A stretch of DNA of 64,000 nt from Bacillus nakamurai (lineage in GTDB: Bacteria; Bacillota; Bacilli; Bacillales; Bacillaceae), in contig NZ_LSAZ01000022.1 in assembly GCF_001584325.1 (NCBI RefSeq), forward strand, positions 1 through 64,000, written 5' to 3'. Positions 37,946 through 47,441 of the stretch are shown piece by piece. Both the position numbers and the translations under genes were made by a program. Numbering within the stretch: position 1 is the stretch's first letter; every line of letters begins with the position of its first letter. The notes beneath the pieces are model-generated. The model saw only the letters and a list, made by a program, of their open reading frames with translations. It searched no databases and was not told the origin of the DNA.

Positions 37946-39118
37946 ATGAAGAAGTATACACTAATAGCGACGGCGCCAATGGGAATTGAAGCGATTGTTG
38001 CTAAAGAAGTCCGTGATCTGGGGTACGAATGCAGAGTAGATAACGGAAAAGTCATTTTTGAAGGCGATGCGCTTGCGATCTGCCGCGCTAACCTATGGCT
38101 CAGAACGGCTGACCGCATAAAAGTGCAGGTCGCCGAGTTCCAGGCGAAAACGTTTGATGAGCTCTTTGAAAAAACGAAGGCCATTGACTGGCGGTCGTAC
38201 ATTCCGGAAAACGGAAAATTTCCCGTGATCGGAAAATCCGTTAAGTCTGTGCTCGCAAGCGTGCCTGACTGCCAGCGGATCGTGAAAAAAGCCATTGCCG
38301 AAAAGCTGAAAATACAGTCTGGCAAACAAAATGACTGGATTGAAGAAACTGGCGCCGAATATAAGATCGAGATCTCCCTTTTAAAGGATAAAGCCGTGAT
38401 TACTTTGGATTCATCCGGGACAGGCCTTCATAAACGGGGATACAGGGTCGATCAAGGCGGAGCGCCAATAAAAGAAACGCTGGCTGCAGCACTCGTTCTC
38501 TTAACCAATTGGACGCCTGACCGTCCGTTTGTCGATCCGTTCTGCGGCTCTGGGACCATTGCAATTGAAGCCGCTTTAATCGGGCAAAACATTGCGCCTG
38601 GTTTTAACCGTGATTTTGTCTCAGAGGATTGGAAATGGATCGGGAAAGAGCTGTGGGACAAAGCACGTCTTGAAGTGGAAGAAAAGGCGAATTATGATCA
38701 GCCGCTTCAGATTTTCGCCAGTGACGTTGACCACCGGATGGTGCAAATCGCGAAAGAAAACGCAGACGAAGCAGGTCTCGGTGATCTGATTGAATGCAAA
38801 CAAATGCGAGTGCAAGATTTCACAACAAAACTTGATTTTGGCGTCATTGTCGGAAACCCGCCGTATGGGGAACGGCTTGGCGAGAAACGTGAAGTAGAGC
38901 GGATGTATAAAGAAATGGGCCGTGCGTTTGAATCGCTTGATACGTGGTCTGTGTACATCTTAACCTCAAATGAACAATTTGAAGAAGCATACGGAAGAAA
39001 AGCGACAAAAAAACGCAAGCTTTTTAACGGATTTATTAAGACGGATTATTACCAATATTGGGCTAAAGTGCGCCCGCAGCGGAAAAAGCAGGAACAAACC
39101 CAAAGAGAAGACGCCTAA
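37946..39118 (+). CDS. ypsC: YpsC, RlmL-like 23S rRNA guanine N2-methyltransferase
   Basis: A 390-residue RNA methyltransferase. The N-terminal THUMP domain (about 45-155) binds RNA. The SAM motif DPFCGSGTIAIEAA lies near 198 and the N2-methylguanine catalytic motif NPPYGERL near 308. It resembles the methyltransferase half of E. coli RlmL, so 23S rRNA is the likely substrate. I take the ATG at 37946, with AGGGTGA upstream, as giving the family N-terminus. Confidence 0.92.
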   Translation: MKKYTLIATAPMGIEAIVAKEVRDLGYECRVDNGKVIFEGDALAICRANLWLRTADRIKVQVAEFQAKTFDELFEKTKAIDWRSYIPENGKFPVIGKSVKSVLASVPDCQRIVKKAIAEKLKIQSGKQNDWIEETGAEYKIEISLLKDKAVITLDSSGTGLHKRGYRVDQGGAPIKETLAAALVLLTNWTPDRPFVDPFCGSGTIAIEAALIGQNIAPGFNRDFVSEDWKWIGKELWDKARLEVEEKANYDQPLQIFASDVDHRMVQIAKENADEAGLGDLIECKQMRVQDFTTKLDFGVIVGNPPYGERLGEKREVERMYKEMGRAFESLDTWSVYILTSNEQFEEAYGRKATKKRKLFNGFIKTDYYQYWAKVRPQRKKQEQTQREDA

Positions 39119-39157
39119 ACAGCGTCTTCCCGGGCATCTTTCCATTCTATTCTATCA

Positions 39158-39310
39158 TTACCACCGGTGCGCTTTTGCGTTGCTCCGTAAAATAATGTTG
39201 GTTTGGGACATTTCGGTATGGCCGTTGACCTGCGATTTTGAGCGCTTCGGCCGAGTCCAATTGTGATGAAACAATTCAGAATGCTGATCTAAACGATCTT
39301 TATAACTCAT
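39158..39310 (-). CDS. 50-residue YpzI-like protein
   Basis: A short basic protein beginning MSYKDRLDQHSELFHHNW and rich in His, Arg, Lys and Asn. It looks like the YpzI family of small Bacillus proteins, but I am not certain of the name. GGGAGTGATG precedes the start. A GAAGACGC/GCGTCTTC hairpin lies between it and the convergent ypsC. Function is unknown. Confidence 0.65.
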   Translation of the reverse strand: MSYKDRLDQHSELFHHNWTRPKRSKSQVNGHTEMSQTNIILRSNAKAHRW

Positions 39311-39472
39311 GTAACCATCACTCCCGGATAGAATAAGTTTGTGAAGATGGATATTCAATCATGAATATCTCTTGTAGTTTGTGCAGGTCATGTGCGGATC
39401 ATTCAAAAGGCATGTATATAAAGTGAAAAATCCGCATAGAATGATGATTATTTCTATTCTAGAGGTGATCTC

Positions 39473-39664
39473 ATGCTGAACAGCGAACACTTTAACCGGA
39501 TTCAAAAGGCGTTAGACGCGACAGCGGCTCAGCTGCAAGAAGCCGGGGCGGAGCTTTCTCCATCCGTTATGACACATGCACAAGAAGATTTTGAAAACGC
39601 GGTGAAACATACAAATTCAACAGACCATCCGTTTTTATCTTCACTTGTGATTAACCGAAAATGA
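39473..39664 (+). CDS. 63-residue helical protein of unknown function
   Basis: A 63-residue protein, probably two helices, beginning MLNSEHFNRIQKALD and ending SLVINRK, with GAGGTGAT before the ATG. It is followed at once by a terminator, so it is a single-gene unit. An upstream TGTATA/CATAGAATG pair 16 bases apart resembles a forespore sigma promoter, at low confidence. I do not recognise the family. Confidence 0.65.
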   Translation: MLNSEHFNRIQKALDATAAQLQEAGAELSPSVMTHAQEDFENAVKHTNSTDHPFLSSLVINRK

Positions 39665-39675
39665 TTGTTCAGAAA

Positions 39676-39699
39676 AGCTTGGCGCGGCCAAGTTTTTTT
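39676..39699 (+). terminator. Terminator before ypvA
   Basis: CTTGGC/GCCAAG stem with three-base loop and seven T. Confidence 0.82.
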
Positions 39700-39700
39700 G

Positions 39701-39729
39701 TTGTATTAAAAAGGGTTAAATGATATTAT
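39701..39729 (+). promoter_or_regulatory. ypvA promoter
   Basis: TTGTAT at 39701-39706, 17-base spacer, TATTAT at 39724-39729, directly after the preceding terminator. Confidence 0.6.
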
Positions 39730-39767
39730 AGATGGTCTGAATGAGAATAGTTAGGGGTTGGAGTTGG

Positions 39768-41687
39768 GTGACAACATCACGTTTGCCTTTTGCTTTAACA
39801 AAACAAAAGAATTTTTACGAAGAACTGAACAATTGGATTGGTGACGTGTTTTACGATATACTTCCCGAAAAAGGCTTTGACCTTCGGGATGAGCAAGTGT
39901 TTATGGCTTTTCAGCTGGAGCGGGCATTTAAAGAAAAAAAAGTCATGTTCGCTGAAGCCGGAGTGGGTACGGGGAAAACGCTGGTATATCTGCTGTTTGC
40001 GATCAGTTATGCAAGATATACCGGAAAACCTGCCATTATCGCGTGTGCTGATGAAACGTTAATTGAACAGCTTGTCAAAAAGGAAGGCGACATCTCAAAG
40101 CTGACGGAGCATTTGGATTTACAGATTGATACAAGGCTTTCCAAATCACATGAGCAATATCTATGTTTGAAAAAGCTTGAGAAAACGATGCAGCGTTCCG
40201 ATGATGAAAAATGGCTGGACCTCTATGAATCCCTGCCTTCCTTCGTCCACGAATCGCAAGCGATGCAGCGTTTTTATCCGTACGGTGACCGTAAGCAATA
40301 CGCTGATTTGACGAATGAAGAATGGTCAAGCGTAAGCTACGATTCCTTCCAGGACTGTTTAACGTGTGATATGAGACATAGATGCGGCTTAACGCTCTCA
40401 AGAGACCATTACAGAAAGTCAACGGATCTTATCGTTTGCTCCCATGATTTCTACATGGAACATGTATGGACAGAGGAATCACGCAAACGGGAAGGGCAGC
40501 TGCCGCTTTTGCCGGATCACAGCGCCGTTGTGTTTGATGAAGGGCACCTTTTGGAATTCGCCGCACAAAAAGCATTAACGTATCGCGTGAAGCAATCAAC
40601 GCTTGAATTGTTTTTGGAGCGCCTGCTTCAAAATGACATCAGGGAGGAATTTGCCGAGCTGATAGAAGATTCGCTCGCTGCAAACGACGAGTTTTTCTAT
40701 GTGCTTTCAGAGGAATCTAAGGAAGTGGCCGGGTCTCACCGTCTTGATATCCAAAACGATCAGCGTGTCAAACGCGCGGCTGACGAGCTGTGCCGTCTGC
40801 TGGATAAAATCGGCGAGGCGCTTGTATTTGAGTCGGAAATGTATACCATCGATAAATACGAGCTGTCAGTCGTAGAAGAATACGTCGAGCAAATGGCCTA
40901 TTCCTTGTCGTTGTATCAAAAGGATGCCATCAGCTGGCTTGAAAAACAGGATTCGGACTCAACGTTTGTCGTCATGCCGAGAACGGTTGCGGAAGTGCTG
41001 GGTGAAAAGGTATTTTCTAAAAAAATCCCTTACATTTTCTCATCCGCTACACTGTCACAGGGCGGTTCGTTTGATTATATTGCAGACAGCCTCGGTATAC
41101 ATGATCCTTTATCGTTTACTGTTGAATCTCCGTACGATTACGAAGAGCAGATGGCAGTTGCGCTTTACGGAGAAATGACGGCCGAGCATAAAACTGCCCG
41201 GACAATAGAAACGATTAAGAAGTATAAAGGAAGAACACTTGTGCTTTTTCCTTCATTTGAAGAGATGAAGGAGTTTAAAGATCAAGCAGCCGCGTGGGAA
41301 TTGCCTTACCCGATTTATTATGAAGGTGATGAAGAAATCAGCAGCCTGGTTGAAAAGTTCCAAAGGAATGAAGAATCTGTGCTTTGTTCCGTCCACTTAT
41401 GGGAAGGGCTTGACATTCCGGGTGACTCGCTTCGTAACGTGACCATTTGGGCATTGCCGTATCCGCCGCATGATCCCGTTTTTACCGCAAAACGAAACGG
41501 AGCAAAAAAAGACCCGTTTGAGGAAGTTGATTTGCCGTACATGCTGTTAAGAGTGCGGCAGGGAATCGGCCGCCTTATACGGTCAAATCAAGACAGCGGC
41601 TCCATTTCCATTTATGCGGGCGGAGAAAGTGAGCGGGTTCTGAACGAAGTGAAAAAGATTTTACCTGTTACGCCTCAATTGATGTAA
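39768..41687 (+). CDS. ypvA: YpvA, DinG/XPD-like helicase
   Basis: A 639-residue superfamily 2 helicase. Walker A AGVGTGKT is near residue 66 and the DEAH-box equivalent DEGH near 258. Four cysteines between them (SHEQYLCLKK and CLTCDMRHRC, near 128 and 203-210) are placed like the iron-sulfur ligands of XPD/DinG enzymes. I take the GTG at 39768, which has GGAG five bases upstream and yields the N-terminus TTSRLPFALTKQ; an ATG nine codons earlier lacks a site. It is single-gene and terminated. Its role in Bacillus is not established. Confidence 0.9.
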   Translation: MTTSRLPFALTKQKNFYEELNNWIGDVFYDILPEKGFDLRDEQVFMAFQLERAFKEKKVMFAEAGVGTGKTLVYLLFAISYARYTGKPAIIACADETLIEQLVKKEGDISKLTEHLDLQIDTRLSKSHEQYLCLKKLEKTMQRSDDEKWLDLYESLPSFVHESQAMQRFYPYGDRKQYADLTNEEWSSVSYDSFQDCLTCDMRHRCGLTLSRDHYRKSTDLIVCSHDFYMEHVWTEESRKREGQLPLLPDHSAVVFDEGHLLEFAAQKALTYRVKQSTLELFLERLLQNDIREEFAELIEDSLAANDEFFYVLSEESKEVAGSHRLDIQNDQRVKRAADELCRLLDKIGEALVFESEMYTIDKYELSVVEEYVEQMAYSLSLYQKDAISWLEKQDSDSTFVVMPRTVAEVLGEKVFSKKIPYIFSSATLSQGGSFDYIADSLGIHDPLSFTVESPYDYEEQMAVALYGEMTAEHKTARTIETIKKYKGRTLVLFPSFEEMKEFKDQAAAWELPYPIYYEGDEEISSLVEKFQRNEESVLCSVHLWEGLDIPGDSLRNVTIWALPYPPHDPVFTAKRNGAKKDPFEEVDLPYMLLRVRQGIGRLIRSNQDSGSISIYAGGESERVLNEVKKILPVTPQLM

Positions 41688-41693
41688 GATGAA

Positions 41694-41726
41694 AGGCTGC
41701 CGGATACGAATCCGGTAGCTTTTTTT
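41694..41726 (+). terminator. ypvA terminator
   Basis: GCTGCCGGAT/ATCCGGTAGC stem with ACGA loop and seven T. Confidence 0.88.
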
Positions 41727-41729
41727 ATA

Positions 41730-41868
41730 TCAGCGGACAAGCCAGGTGCCATCAACAGCTAAAATATGGCCGTTTACGTGAAAAGGAAGGCGATATTGAT
41801 AATCTTCCCGCTTCCTTCCGCCATCCATCGGCAGTCTGGGTCAATACAAACAGGCACGCTGATGAATC
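41730..41868 (-). pseudogene. Relic of kduD (2-deoxy-D-gluconate 3-dehydrogenase family)
   Basis: Three fragments of a KduD-like short-chain dehydrogenase can be read on the minus strand in order but in different frames. 'LFVLTQTA' is followed by 'GSGKIINIA' (41786-41811), and then 'HVNGHILAVDGTWLVR' and a stop at 41730. The middle of the protein between IINIA and the C-terminal tail is missing, and there is a frameshift between the first two pieces. In B. subtilis the kdg/kdu genes lie near ypvA, so this is probably the scar of that operon's loss. Confidence 0.7.
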
Positions 41869-42177
41869 ATATGGAACGAAAACAAGGTGCCGGCGCATTT
41901 GCGTTGATCAGTATGGAATCAGGGCCTTTTATGAGGATGATCCCGAGTTTCGGTTGCTATCTTATTCAGGCGGTTCTTTGTATTTGCTTGAACGGTTTAT
42001 CGCAAGCGTCATCGTGACCTCGCTGCTAACGCCGCTTGCCGCTGTCTGGTTAGGCACAACACATAAACTCCGCCGCAACCAAATGCCTGTAAACCGGCAT
42101 TCTTTTTTACAACGAGTTGACTTTCTCCCTGCCTTCAATTAGCCTGTAATTGATAGTGAAAAGGGGAGGGAACGAAT
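41869..42177 (+). other. Unassigned stretch between the kduD relic and ypwA
   Basis: An uninterrupted plus-strand frame runs from about 41822 to a TAG at 42141, including a hydrophobic segment near 41990-42050. There is no ribosome-binding site, and a terminator-like hairpin (AATGCC/GGCATT with T run, 42081-42109) lies inside it. I do not accept it as a gene. The rest holds only the ypwA ribosome-binding site. Confidence 0.35.
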
Positions 42178-43680
42178 ATGGATTTACATACATATGAAAA
42201 AGAGTTTTTTGACCTGTTAAAAAGAATATCACACTATGAGGAAGCGGCTGCCCTTATGCATTGGGACTCAAGGACGGGAGCGCCGAAAAGAGGCTCTGAT
42301 GACCGCGCTGAAAGCATCGGGCAGCTGTCATCGGATATATTTAAGATACAGACATCAGACCGGATGAAAGAGCTGCTGGACATCCTTCTTGAGCATGCTG
42401 AAAAGCTGCCTGAGGATACAGTAAAAGCTGCAGAGCTGGCAAAAAAAGACTATGATCATAATAAAAAAATCCCCGAGGAAGAATATAAACAATATGTCAT
42501 TTTGACGTCAAAGGCTGAGACGGCATGGGAGGACGCGAGAGCAGCGTCTGATTTCTCCGGATTTTCTCCGTACCTTAAAAAGCTGATCGATTATAATAAA
42601 AAGTTTATTTCCTATTGGGGGTATAAAGATCACCCGTATGACGCGCTGCTGGATATGTTTGAGCCGGGAGTTACGGTAAAGGTGCTTGATCAGCTGTTTT
42701 CTGAGTTGAAGGATGCGATTATTCCGCTTGTCCGCAAAGTGACGGCTTCAACGAGCAAACCGGATACCGGCTTTATCACAAAAACGTTTCCAAAGGATAA
42801 CCAAACAGAGCTCTGTCTCTATTTCTTAAAAGAGCTCGGGTATGAATTTGACGGCGGCCGTCTGGATGAAACGGTGCATCCGTTTATGACGACGATAAAC
42901 CGGGGCGATGTGCGGGTGACGACGAGATATGATGAAAACGATTTCCGCACCGCGATTTTCGGAACGATTCACGAATGCGGCCATGCCATCTATGAGCAGA
43001 ATATTGACGAAGCCCTGAGCGGGACGAATTTATCTGACGGGGCATCCATGGGAATCCATGAATCCCAATCCCTATTTTATGAAAACTTTATCGCCAGAAA
43101 CGAACATTTCTGGACCGCCTATTATCAAAAAATGATTGACGCTTCGCCAGAACAATTTCAAGATGTGAAAAGAGAGGATTTTGTCCGCGCCGTAAACGAG
43201 GTAAAGCCGTCCTTCATCCGAATTGAAGCAGATGAGCTGACGTACCCGCTTCATATCATTATCCGTTATGAAATTGAAAAAGCGATTTTCAGCAACGAAG
43301 TATCCGTGGAAGAGCTGCCTGCTTTGTGGAATCAAAAATACCAAGATTATTTAGGCATTACGCCGCCTTCTGATGCAAAAGGTATTTTACAGGATGTTCA
43401 TTGGGCCGGCGGTGATTTCGGATATTTTCCTTCCTATGCGCTCGGATATATGTATGCGGCCCAGCTGAAACATAAAATGCTTGAAGATCTGCCCGAATTC
43501 GATCAGCTAATTGAAAGAGGAGATTTTGAGCCTGTCAAACAGTGGCTGACAGAAAACGTTCATGTTCACGGAAGACGAAAACTGCCGCTGGATATTATTA
43601 AAGATGCAACGGGAGAAGAGCTGAACGTTCGTTATCTCATTCAATATCTCGTTGACAAATATTCGAATCTGTACTTGTGA
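42178..43680 (+). CDS. ypwA: Carboxypeptidase Taq-type metallopeptidase YpwA (M32)
   Basis: A 500-residue M32 carboxypeptidase that removes C-terminal residues from peptides. The zinc motif HECGH (about 265-269) and the downstream Glu in HESQSLFYEN (near 295) are intact. It has no signal peptide, so it acts in the cytoplasm. The start has a GGGGAGGG site. It is flanked by a terminator and is not part of the purine operon that follows. Confidence 0.93.
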   Translation: MDLHTYEKEFFDLLKRISHYEEAAALMHWDSRTGAPKRGSDDRAESIGQLSSDIFKIQTSDRMKELLDILLEHAEKLPEDTVKAAELAKKDYDHNKKIPEEEYKQYVILTSKAETAWEDARAASDFSGFSPYLKKLIDYNKKFISYWGYKDHPYDALLDMFEPGVTVKVLDQLFSELKDAIIPLVRKVTASTSKPDTGFITKTFPKDNQTELCLYFLKELGYEFDGGRLDETVHPFMTTINRGDVRVTTRYDENDFRTAIFGTIHECGHAIYEQNIDEALSGTNLSDGASMGIHESQSLFYENFIARNEHFWTAYYQKMIDASPEQFQDVKREDFVRAVNEVKPSFIRIEADELTYPLHIIIRYEIEKAIFSNEVSVEELPALWNQKYQDYLGITPPSDAKGILQDVHWAGGDFGYFPSYALGYMYAAQLKHKMLEDLPEFDQLIERGDFEPVKQWLTENVHVHGRRKLPLDIIKDATGEELNVRYLIQYLVDKYSNLYL

Positions 43681-43682
43681 TG

Positions 43683-43711
43683 AAAACGCCCGGCTATACC
43701 GGGCGTTTTTC
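43683..43711 (+). terminator. ypwA terminator
   Basis: AAAACGCCCGG/CCGGGCGTTTT stem, five-base loop, T run. Confidence 0.9.
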
Positions 43712-43723
43712 TAAATATTCTAA

Positions 43724-43767
43724 AAAGACGAATGATATTCTTTGAAACGTTGTAAAAGTTCGGAAAT
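43724..43767 (+). promoter_or_regulatory. Probable PurR operator (two PurBoxes) of xpt-pbuX
   Basis: The downstream box, read on the minus strand from 43767 to 43755, is ATTTCCGAACTTT, a full match to AWWWCCGAACWWT. The upstream box at 43724-43736 (AAAGACGAATGAT) is a partial match, in opposite orientation and 18 bases away, close to the usual PurBox spacing. Confidence 0.55.
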
Positions 43768-43800
43768 ATACAAATTTCTCTATGCAAACGAATCGAACCT

Positions 43801-43809
43801 TGATATAAT
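43801..43809 (+). promoter_or_regulatory. Extended -10 of the xpt promoter
   Basis: TGATATAAT gives an extended -10 element about 20 bases before the aptamer. No good -35 box was found, consistent with an activated or extended -10 promoter. Confidence 0.55.
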
Positions 43810-43829
43810 TTGAATTAATATCATATCAA

Positions 43830-43898
43830 CACTCATATAATCGCGTGGATATGGCACGCAAGTTTCTACCGGTCACCGTAAATGTCCGACTATGAGTG
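43830..43898 (+). ncRNA. Guanine riboswitch aptamer
   Basis: A classic purine aptamer: P1 strands CACTCAT and ATGAGTG enclose the conserved joining segments ATAATCGCGTGG and GTCCGACTATG. The base that pairs with ligand is C (in GACTAT), specifying guanine/xanthine and not adenine. It is nearly identical to the B. subtilis xpt riboswitch. Confidence 0.97.
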
Positions 43899-43941
43899 AG
43901 CAATGAGACGGCTTTTTCAGGCCGTTACGTGTGGATATTTT

Positions 43942-43984
43942 GCATTGCTTGCTCTATTTAAGAGCGGGTAATGCTTTTTTTATT
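43942..43984 (+). terminator. Riboswitch-controlled terminator before xpt
   Basis: A 14-position stem from GCATTGCTTGCTCT and AGAGCGGGTAATGC, followed by a T run. It should form when purine is bound, ending transcription before xpt. Confidence 0.9.
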
Positions 43985-43990
43985 TTATAA

Positions 43991-45891
<1,901 letters not shown>

Positions 45892-45934
45892 TCAGTCATT
45901 TTTCTTGGAAAAATAACATTTTAATAACATTTAT

Positions 45935-46081
45935 TTATGAAATCCCGAGATCGAGGATGCTTCCGAAAGTTTGCTGGACTTTTTGTGAAGCATCCTCTTT
46001 CATTTTATTCGTAACATGAGTATAGATTTTCATTGTCGTTTTCACATCATCGTGGCCGACTCTTTTGGGAGATATGGGTAA
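45935..46081 (-). pseudogene. C-terminal remnant of a tyrosine integrase
   Basis: On the minus strand a frame ending at 45935 reads KRVGHDDVKTTMKIYTHV followed by TNKMKEDASQ. This is the end of a phage/ICE-type tyrosine recombinase: the GH..D box and the catalytic Tyr in KIYTHV are both present. Upstream of about 46081 the similarity stops, and the RHR core, the N-terminus and any start are absent. It marks a former integrated element at the 3' end of pbuX. Confidence 0.82.
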
Positions 46082-46378
46082 CCGTTTTCTCTGGTTTTTA
46101 TGATGCTAAAATATGTCGAACAGGCAGCAGTGTATTGAAAGTACTTAAGCAATATATACCGGTTCTTGTAGCTCGTTCAGATTTAAAGATGATTGGTGAT
46201 GAAACAATCATTGCAAAAAAACGCAATAAAACAAATAGCTGGTTCGCAATAGCGGTGGTTGAGGTATTTATTTTGCCCTCGGCGTCTTACCAGAGTTGAT
46301 CGAGGGTTAAGCACGCTCACCACTATTCGAATTCGGTAGGCGTGGAACAAAAAAGGGAATCTTCACCCCCCTCTTTAA
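46082..46378. other. Unassigned stretch within the accessory scar
   Basis: An 88-codon plus-strand frame (46033-46299) overlaps the integrase remnant in antisense. Its second half (VARSDLKMIGDETIIAKK) looks protein-like, but there is no start with a ribosome-binding site at a sensible place. I cannot assign it. It may be the tail of a lost element gene. Confidence 0.3.
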
Positions 46379-46635
46379 TCAGCTTTTATAGTAGGCTGTC
46401 CAAGTACCTTCAGCGCCATGAAAATTGATGATATCTAGATAATATGTTGCCCCGTTTCGGGCTAATAAGAAGGATAACTTGGCCCTGAACTATTAAGCAC
46501 GATAGTCGCTAAAGCAGATACTTCCTTCTTTGTGCTTTTTTCAGAATGAGTACTAGCAGGGCTTGCAGCAAAAGCAGGAGCTGCAGAAACAAGTAGAGCA
46601 AGAGACAAGGCTGGAACCAGTTAAGACTTTTTCAT
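46379..46635 (-). pseudogene. Broken small exported protein gene
   Basis: The start is well formed: AAAGGAGTG, then ATG at 46635. The frame reads MKKS, a stop (TAA, 46621-46623), then LVPALSLALLVSAAPAFA, a typical signal peptide with AxA cleavage site. A Ser/Thr-rich segment follows, then SSGPSYPS. A frameshift moves the reading to ARNGATYYLDIINFHGAEG and TWTAYYKS with a stop at 46379. Repaired, it would be an exported protein of about 85 residues. The family is unknown. Two separate lesions argue for real decay. Confidence 0.65.
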
Positions 46636-46670
46636 TTTTAAACACTCCTTTTGTATTATTTCATAGAGTG

Positions 46671-46692
46671 TTATAAATTCACTTGTGAATTT
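46671..46692. repeat. Perfect 22-base palindrome upstream of the broken exported-protein gene
   Basis: ATAAATTCAC-TT-GTGAATTTAT, two ten-base arms with a two-base centre, 36 bases before the gene start. Its size and place suit an operator. Confidence 0.6.
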
Positions 46693-47024
46693 ATGCTAAC
46701 TTTTTGTGAGCGATCAATTAAGCCTTTATTTATGTTAGAGAGATTATTAGCGCTCAGAATATTTTTTCTGATAAAGGGATGGAGATTCTAATTTTATTTT
46801 CAGTACGAATAGGCCGCAAGATCACGGCTGCGGGGTTCTTCCGGGAATTGATAAGTAATGAAGAAGAGAAGGTGATTGTAGCTGGCGTGGGGCGAATCGG
46901 TGGACATTTGAACCCGATGTGAGTTGTAGAGTGGCTCATGTGGTTCCCAAACGGGTGAACAGAAGTAGGACAGCACTAGGAAATGCTGTTGTCCTTAACG
47001 ATTTATCCAATATTCAAATCGATT
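46693..47024. other. Degenerate stretch in the accessory scar
   Basis: A plus-strand frame starting at an ATG near 46780 (MEILILFSVRIGRKI) runs to a TGA at 46919-46921. It has no clear ribosome-binding site and no recognised family. A CAGCA/TGCTG-type repeat near 46973-46992 is minor. I see no convincing intact gene here. Confidence 0.3.
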
Positions 47025-47350
47025 ATGGAGCAAGGAGCGGCTATGCCCAAAGCAGAGCAAGACATAAACGAATTGATTAAACTTCTCTCAAGCTTTGATC
47101 GGAGATCTTTTTACTGCAAGGCAAAAGAAGGGGTTGCTATTCTTTGTGGATGATTACACAGGTAAAGACGTTTTTCGGTAACAATTAGGCTGCAAAGCAA
47201 AAGGTTTTTCATATGGCGGGAATGTGTGGGAGCTATTAATAGAATTTAGACGTTTCAGCATAACAGGTAAATGCGACAATTTAAGTAAGAGACTATAAAG
47301 AAGTTGGGTTCATTGAAAGTGTTGATTACCCTTATAGCTTGAGAGAATGA
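47025..47350 (+). pseudogene. Decayed gene of unknown family
   Basis: A plausible protein can be pieced together from shifted frames. MPKAEQDINELIKLLSSFD (from ATG 47043) continues with KAKEG, then LLFFVDDYTGKDVF in a second frame. An in-frame stop and GGNVWELLIEFRRFSITG follow, and a third frame reads DYKEVGFIESVDYPYSLRE to the stop at 47350. At least two frameshifts and one stop are needed. Aromatic and acidic content resembles small immunity proteins, but that is only an impression. Confidence 0.45.
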
Positions 47351-47405
47351 ATAGTAAACGATCGAATACCACTCCCCGGGCTGTGACTACACAAAATTTG
47401 ATATA

Positions 47406-47437
47406 GAAATCCGCCCAAACTTTATTTGGGCGGATAA
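47406..47437 (-). terminator. Terminator of the Ig-like exported protein gene
   Basis: ATCCGCCCAAA/TTTGGGCGGAT stem on the minus strand, five bases after the stop, followed by a T-rich stretch. Confidence 0.8.
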
Positions 47438-47441
47438 AGGA

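Noticed and set aside
41766..42017. 83-codon plus-strand frame after ypvA
   Set aside because: It runs antisense to the kduD relic and lacks a ribosome-binding site.
43801..43990. Adenine-specific riboswitch
   Set aside because: The ligand-pairing base is C (GACTAT), which specifies guanine/xanthine.
46754..46939. 61-codon minus-strand frame in the scar
   Set aside because: No ribosome-binding site, no recognisable motif, and low-complexity codons in a degenerate region.
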